A stretch of 64,000 bases of DNA from Eucalyptus grandis (lineage: Eukaryota > Streptophyta > Magnoliopsida > Myrtales > Myrtaceae). The position numbers and the translations under genes are program-made. Within the stretch, counting starts at the first letter, position 1. Each line of letters starts with the position of its first letter. Positions 58,009 through 64,000 of this stretch are shown here, piece after piece. The stretch covers positions 26,699,803 to 26,763,802 of the forward strand of contig NC_052619.1 in assembly GCF_016545825.1 (NCBI RefSeq), written 5' to 3'. The notes beneath the pieces are model-generated. The model worked only from the letters and a program-made list of their open reading frames with translations. It did not search any database and had not been told where the DNA came from.

Positions 58009-58887
58009 AGTTTGCAAGTTCAAGTGAAAGAAATATATGTGGTGAGATTTTTCATTAATTATTTGAGTTCAATTAAAAGTAATTCTACTTTAAAACTAAT
58101 GTTGAGTTATCATATATACTTATTGCAGGATTATTAGCAAGTTTTGGGCTCTCGACTTTGATCATATTTTGCTTGCTTGAATAAAGAATCTATTCCCCTC
58201 GGGCCATGCAACATTAAGTGATTCGGCGAGATGTGTGGAGTTTGGTAGTTTAATGTTGAATGTCTTTCTCTTGTGTTAATTTTGGCATTTGATTTTGTTT
58301 TTTATTCCATGGAGGGTTTGTTCTAGATTAGTTAGGACCGCTAATGGATGGTATTGAACAATGGCCAAACTATGTGTTGAATTTTTGTTGAGTTCGGATT
58401 CTATTTTTCCTTTGTTTTTTGCCTCTCTAATAACATTTATGTCCATGAGAATGAAGGTGAGTGTGTGAAGTATGTTTGGAAAGAAAAACTTCTGTGATAT
58501 TTCAAATTTGTATGGATCTTTAGCTTATTTTTTTGTTTCATAACAATGCAAGAACATAGGGTATGATGCAGGATTTTAATTTTTGTTTTCACCAAGTGGA
58601 CATGTATAATTTAATGGGGCGTCACTTTGCTGGTCACAAAGTGAATAAGAAAACTTGACTGGATCATAATCTTGTGCGTTATTTTACTAGTACTTACTAT
58701 TTTTTTTTTGTTAAATGAAATGAAAACAAGTAATGGTTCATTGGAACTGGACCGGACTAGTTCTCGGTTCCAAGACCAGCCGATCTGGTCCACGATCCAG
58801 AAAAGTGGGAACAAGTCCTTCCAGTCCGATTCCCAGTTCTTGGGTGGAACCGAACCAAACCGGGAACCGATCACCCCTAGTTTATCG

Positions 58888-59640
58888 CGTTAGTGTTTTT
58901 TTTTCTTTTGTTAAAAAAATCATTTGATTGAAGAACCATTCCAAAAAGAAATTGCTATTTGTATTGTTAATTGAGCAAACCTAATGAGCATTTACATCTC
59001 GAGCTTTTGCCAAACAAAAAATTATATAGGTACCCCATGCATATATTAAAATACACTATGCTCGTACATAACTATAGATGGACGAAATCATAACTTGAGA
59101 TAATGAAGATGATTCGCAGGTTATCAATTAACGTCTTATCTTTTAAATATGAATACAAAAGAATTATCTACTATTTATTGTCTTACCTTCTAAAAGAGGT
59201 TAAAAATTTTACATACTAACAAATATCATGACGCTGCATGTACATAAGAAATTGATATTTTAAAAGTTGGACAAAGTAAATATATTATTTGCATGTAATA
59301 AACATGACAGTACCATTTTGCTATACTTCTTGTCTTGTTTTATTGTGCTTTAGCTTTAAATCCTAAATTTTTTAGTATTTAATACTAAATGCTACAAATT
59401 TTGAGAAATTTATACAATGTTCTAGTAATTAAAAATCATTTAAAATGCTTTTACATGCTTACTTTGTTTGAAATATATGTGATCTTAAACAAACGAAAGT
59501 ATTATATAATCAAATCTACCATAAAAGTTATAGTGATGTCATGTGATTGATTTAAATTATATTGTTACATAATGGTCAAAATTATGTTATTTCGTAATAT
59601 TTAAATCATTAAATCATGGAAATAAATAGTTGGTGAAATA
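58888..59640. other. AT-rich intergenic stretch
   Basis: No gene or element end recognised. Confidence 0.5.
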
Positions 59641-60110
59641 CACAACATGAAAGAATGCGATTGAGCATGCCACTTACTTACGGCTCCATCACCATCAATC
59701 GATCGTCTGTACCATCTCCGATCGGTGACACCCGCCGTCAAATCTCCCTCGCCGGTCACCGCAACCTCGGCCGCGACAGAGCAGAGAAGGGACGCTCATC
59801 ACCACCGATCGAAACTTCTCTTGTGCTCTTTCTCCCTCGCTTGGTGCGTGCGTGAGAGCTGAGGAACCGAGCGAAGCAAGAATGCACGCGCACAGACCGA
59901 GAAAAATATCTTCCTCTCTCATCTTGAGCGCTCTGGACCAAATCCAGTGTCCATGCCCGCGGTCGAAGCCAGTTGCATCTGAATATCTTCATCGAGCAAT
60001 TTCGTCGCTGAATTGATTCGTCTCCTTAGCTTCGGCTTCGTGAGATTCTCCAAGTCTTTCAGTGTCTTCATTTATTAGCAGGTAACCATTCAGATCGGAT
60101 CTCCCCAAGG
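59641..60110. other. GC-richer island, candidate first exon of an unknown transcript
   Basis: The base composition rises between about 59690 and 60030. A candidate donor CAG|GTAACC lies at 60079-60081/60082. Open frames of 60-80 codons exist on both strands, rich in Ser/Arg/Pro, none with a domain I know. This looks like a 5' leader or non-coding first exon on the plus strand, or a captured promoter fragment. No downstream coding exon could be identified to go with it. Confidence 0.3.
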
Positions 60111-60675
60111 TAGGACGGAGTCGATTCATCGAGACTCGATCATACAATTGTTCTGTGTTTGCCTTTTACCGAGAGCTTCAAATTGTTATCTCAAATTGCT
60201 CATGTTATATTGCTTGCCGATTTATAGGAATTCCTATTTGTAGAACACCTCACCCTTCATGATCACCACTAGTTCGACGTTTTGCCTCAGAGATGATAAT
60301 GACGAATTTGTTTGTATCATCGATCAAGCCGAGATTGCATAGAGTGATCTGGATGTTCTTGTTTGACATGCTGATCATATATTGTGAATTTTGATGCTTC
60401 ATCCTTTGATGGCAGGGAGTTCTCTTTCCCTTGGTGCTTCAGTTTACTTTGTCTCCTTTGGTTGTGTGACTGAATTGTCGTCTCGTATAATAACAGTAAG
60501 TCACTATACATTGGTGGTGAATAAATCACAACCAAGCTATACCAAGTTCAATCTCGTTTTGATGCTCATTAAAGACCATTCCACCAAAGTTTGAGAGAGA
60601 GAGAGAGTCTTCAACCTAATTTAAATTCAAAATAAGCGGAAACGGTATGAGAAATGCTCAGGGATTGGAAGTTTA

Positions 60676-60759
60676 GTTAAGTTGAGAAATTATGGATATA
60701 TGAAAGCAGTTAAGTTAAGAAATCATGGATATATAAAAGAAGTTAGGTTAAGAAATGGA
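60676..60759. repeat. 33-bp tandem repeat, 2.5 units
   Basis: Units 60676-60708 and 60709-60741 start GTTAAGTTGAGAAAT / GTTAAGTTAAGAAAT; a partial third unit runs to 60759. Confidence 0.85.
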
Positions 60760-61386
60760 CATCAACCTAGTAATAATCAAAGGGAATTTAAGACTTATGA
60801 ATAGAAGATATGCAGAGGAAAAAGATATGTTGAAATTACGCCGGAACACTACCAAAATTACTGCTGATTCCTTTGAGTATTGTTGTAACATCGATGTCCA
60901 TGTCTCCATTCGAGTGTCATTTGTACAAACTGTGATTAATTTCAATTCCAGCAATGTTAATGTCCTCGTAATCTTGTTTTCAGTTAATTTGGTTTGGCTC
61001 ATTCCTTTGAGTTTAGTATTCTTTGCTTTGATTTCCTTTATTCTCTGCATCGCACCTTTAAATAAATCACAGTACTTCCACTTTAATTTCTGAGCAATTT
61101 GCTATTCCTGTCATTTAGATCGATTTCCATCAAACCATTTCATCCATTGCTTCCAGGAGCTAGCACGCATACATGCACACAATCAAAGCCATCTTTTGAA
61201 AAATTGTTTGTGAGCAGTTTAATCACTTTAGAGCCAAGCTAGAATCAGAAAGTAAGCTTGTAATTTGTTTCCCCAATTGCTTGACAGTCTGATCAATTTA
61301 CATTGAGCAAATTTGCTACAACAATATCATATAGATAAACATGCTGATGTGCACACTATAATAGGATTCTACAGTCAGATGACATC

Positions 61387-61451
61387 GGTTCAAGAGGTGG
61401 CTCCCACCACATGACAGTTTATCCTAACGAGGTTCAAGAGGTGGCTCCCAC
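61387..61451. repeat. 21-bp direct repeat, 44-bp spacing
   Basis: GGTTCAAGAGGTGGCTCCCA plus C occurs at 61387-61407 and, identical, at 61431-61451. Confidence 0.9.
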
Positions 61452-62260
61452 AGTGTTATACTTTGTCACATGTGGCATTTTGTTTGCATTGTACACAAAT
61501 GTCAGTCCATTTTTTATGCGCATGCATGATGTCATCTGTTCATGTATATCATGCTCAACATCTTACATAATGAATAATGATTTTTCAAGCAGGTTTGTGG
61601 TACATAAATATGTACTGGCTTTATGGTATTCAATAAGAGTAGTGATTCCTGAGCCAAAGGAATCTACCGAATCTATGTTTACCAAATTGAGCTGGCTGTA
61701 GAAGAACTTTTTACATGTCTGCTTGCTAAATTCCAATTCAAAATCTGTAGTTTCTACTTTCCCTTTGATATTAAGAAGAGCAGTGTACTAGACCTAAATT
61801 TGGTGATAGCAACTTGGAATTTTCTTTGCAGGATTTCAGTGCATAGATTTAATTCTTAGCTCATAAATCCGAAAATTCTCAATATGAATATTAGTATCTT
61901 TTGGCTTGATCAACATGACAATATGAGAGAGCAAACTTGCTTCATGTCATAGGGTGTGTTTGACTGATACCTTCCGTGACTCTGATAATGACTTATTCTT
62001 GGAAAATCTATTCAATAGTTATTTTATGAGTGAGTGAATAGATGATATGTAAAGATTATCTGTCTGATAGTTTTACGAAATGAGACTGTATATTATGTTT
62101 TCCAGTTTAAAAAAGAAGGAGTAGGTAAAAAGGTATTTTGGTTTTATAATGTACCATTAGTTCTTGAATTTTTTGTAGTCAATTGAGATCTAAACAACCT
62201 AATTTTATTTTAACTCCTTTACAACTGTGGTACTCTATCCTCTTGTCTTCGTCAAAGAGT

Positions 62261-62590
62261 TTATTTGCACGTCATAAGTTCACGCTTGATCAAAGGCTGG
62301 GGCACAATTACAAGGAGATAATGGAGTGCCACGAAGGAAATGATGATTGATGAGGCGGAGAGCAAGGGTGATAGTCTCTTTGGACTGCTCTGTTTTGTCC
62401 GAAATTCCATGAGGTAAGAATGGAACAAGATCATCCATGAATTTCGAATGATGGCTTGGGTGTAGGGTGAGAGTATAGAGCTTCGATAGCCATTGACAGC
62501 TGCGTGAACAAGATTATCTCCCACTGCCAGTGCTTGTCCCTTCTCTATTTCATCTTAAGAAACCCCACTGCTTTCTGTCGGCCAGGTGTT
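62261..62590 (-). other. Possible decayed coding fragment, unrecognised
   Basis: On the minus strand, overlapping frames across 62590-62261 look more protein-like than their surroundings, including an 87-codon frame (62524-62261) and a second frame with HHSKFMDDLVPFLPHG. No one frame is open throughout and no domain is recognised. It may be an exon relic. Confidence 0.25.
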
Positions 62591-63762
62591 CGTGATTTTG
62601 CCTAAATGAATCCAGCTTCAAACACCCACTCTTCCTACCCCAAAAAAACAAACAACTACAGGTTTAAATGTGTTGACTACTATTATTTCAATGCCCGGGT
62701 CAATTTAGATGGATCAGGATATTCCATATACATTTCGTGTAAAAGTTTTTTAGGAGGATTGCTGCTATCAATAGGTGTAATGCTGGAATAAAACCGGCAT
62801 AATGTGATCATGTCTTGTTGACTTGTCCTCGATGAGAATGGTTCATTGTGCTTGGGCGGCAGAAAATAATCTCATCCTGTTGGTGCATACCCACGACCAT
62901 GTATTTGTTTTTCTTCCCAAACCTGTTAAGTTGTTCATTTTAAATTGATATAGTAAGGACTTATGTTCATCACATGTTTAAAAAGTACCAACTATGAATG
63001 TAAAGTTGAAGTTAACTCTCAAAAACACTACTCTGTGGAAGACTCTAATTGAGCCGAACAAATCGCAAGAGAGACAACAAAGCATGGGGGCAAGTTTCTA
63101 TTGGTATATGGAAAGTGGTGAAGTTCTGGTTATGTTCCATTTGAGAAGGTTATCTTGTCGTAGTTTTGATTTTCTACTGCTGTGCTATCATTCCTAGAAA
63201 ATACGATGTCGAGGTGGATTTGTTTTCTTATGACTTAGAAAGTAGAAATGAGAAATGAAGTTTGAGTTGAATGGCCTCGATTCAATGCTAGCTGACCCCA
63301 AGTTTATAATGCATCAATTGTGGTGGCATAGATGGATATATTCTTGCATGCTTGAATTACTTGGATATATGGCATATGCATAAGATATGGGTAATAAGTT
63401 TAAGGAAGATATACATGGGGTTGTCGAAAAAGGCCATACCGAATCGACTTGAACCAAACCTCTTATTTCTGAGGGTTATTCTTTGTGTTCAGGTATTATG
63501 TGGAAAATCGGGTACCATAAAATATCCTATACTCTTCCAGATTGCTCCCAAATCCATCATTTGGTCTCTTGCTCCGAAATCCATCTTCTCCGCTGGAGAC
63601 TTTCTAGCTCCCAAATCCGTTGTCTCCATTGTAGACTCTCCAAGATCATGAAGCTCTCTCACTCCTGTATCTATCTTCTCCTATCTTCTCCAAGATTGTG
63701 AAGCGCTCTTACTTTTGTTCCTTCTCATTGTCTTTGCATGCTCCATGCGTCTACTCCTACGA

Positions 63763-63766
<4 letters not shown>
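62591..63766. other. Stretch without recognisable genes
   Basis: Degenerate CTCCAAATCC / TCTTCTCC phrases near 63540-63700 suggest a simple repeat. Nothing else supported. Confidence 0.4.

Positions 63767-63803
<37 letters not shown>
63767..63803. repeat. (CT)n microsatellite
   Basis: About 18 CT dinucleotides in a pyrimidine-rich stretch. Confidence 0.95.
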
Positions 63804-63806
<3 letters not shown>

Positions 63807-64000
63807 CCCCAACACCCCCTCATCGATCCTCATGACTTCCACACAAAAGCGTCAAAGCAAACTCTCAAATCCATGAGGAGGTCAACAATCCAGTCCGGGT
63901 AAAGAGCAACTCAAACCAAATTATTCTGCTTGGTATCTACATTCCACTATCGTCAATTTCTCGTTTTTCTTCTTTTGTTGTTCTTGTTTTTCTTTCATCA

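Larger units (their letters stand above)
53322..58879 (+). mobile_element. hAT DNA transposon, 5.56 kb, decayed
   Basis: Left end TAGGGGTG, right end CACCCCTA, flanked by GTTTCTCG (53314-53321) and GTTTATCG (58880-58887): an 8-bp duplication with one change, as made by hAT transposases. Both subterminal regions are rich in GGTTC / GAACC / GGACCG phrases in both orientations, the usual transposase-binding pattern. Inside are a 67-bp tandem array (53900-54200) and one transposase gene on the plus strand (55769-58008) with several disabling changes. The element starts 32 bp after the target duplication of the solo LTR. Confidence 0.92.
60111..62230. other. Stretch without recognisable genes
   Basis: Apart from two short repeats (60676-60759, 61387-61451) I see no gene, RNA or element end. 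Open frames on both strands stay below 115 codons and show no domain. Confidence 0.4.

Noticed and set aside
53322..58879. A working autonomous hAT element
   Set aside because: At least three stop codons and two frameshifts in the transposase.

Overview
Eudicot nuclear DNA, AT-rich and dense with transposons. A TIR-NBS-LRR (TNL) resistance gene, a class absent from grasses, together with multi-exon plant genes, tRNA-derived SINEs, L1-type LINEs, hAT, Mutator and Harbinger-type elements and long solo LTRs, points to a woody or other broad-leaved dicot; the sequence alone does not settle the species. I found no intact protein-coding gene. What is present is the remains of a TNL cluster and the mobile DNA that has invaded it.

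Layout. 1-5.2 kb: a GC-rich dispersed repeat, then relics of a TNL post-LRR domain and LRR exon. 5.2-11.6 kb: non-coding blocks (called P1-P6 here) repeated in tandem, with a SINE and a decayed LINE. 11.6-18.7 kb: a long solo LTR flanked by CATGG, split by a 4.4-kb terminal-inverted-repeat element (13932-18350) that carries an intron-containing copy of a TCHQD-type glutathione S-transferase gene, now broken. 18.7-29.4 kb: the same P blocks again with MULE-type MITEs, a second LINE relic and a fragment of a membrane steroid-binding protein gene; the last P-block copies lie just upstream of the TNL.

29.4-49.9 kb: one TNL pseudogene on the + strand, with TIR exon (29439-29917), NB-ARC exon (38764-39861), LRR exons (39963-40238, 46396-47210) and two tandem copies of the terminal C-JID exon (47680-48207, 49311-49898). 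Intron 1 is 8.8 kb and holds a copy of the GC-rich repeat plus a reverse-strand relic that looks like an endogenous pararetrovirus, itself interrupted by a hAT MITE. Intron 3 is 6.2 kb and holds a 5'-truncated LINE with a 13-bp target-site duplication. Nonsense and frameshift lesions in the NB-ARC and LRR exons mean the gene cannot make a full-length receptor.

50.1-58.9 kb: a 3.1-kb solo LTR (TSD AAAAT) and, 32 bp after its target duplication, a 5.6-kb hAT transposon with a decayed transposase gene. 58.9-64 kb: mostly AT-rich sequence with a GC-richer island at 59.7-60.1 kb, short tandem repeats and no gene I can name.

The main interest lies in three things: the gene-carrying TIR element nested in a solo LTR nested in a duplicated block; the duplicated terminal exon of the TNL; and the repeated TNL-flanking blocks, which read as the record of lost cluster members.
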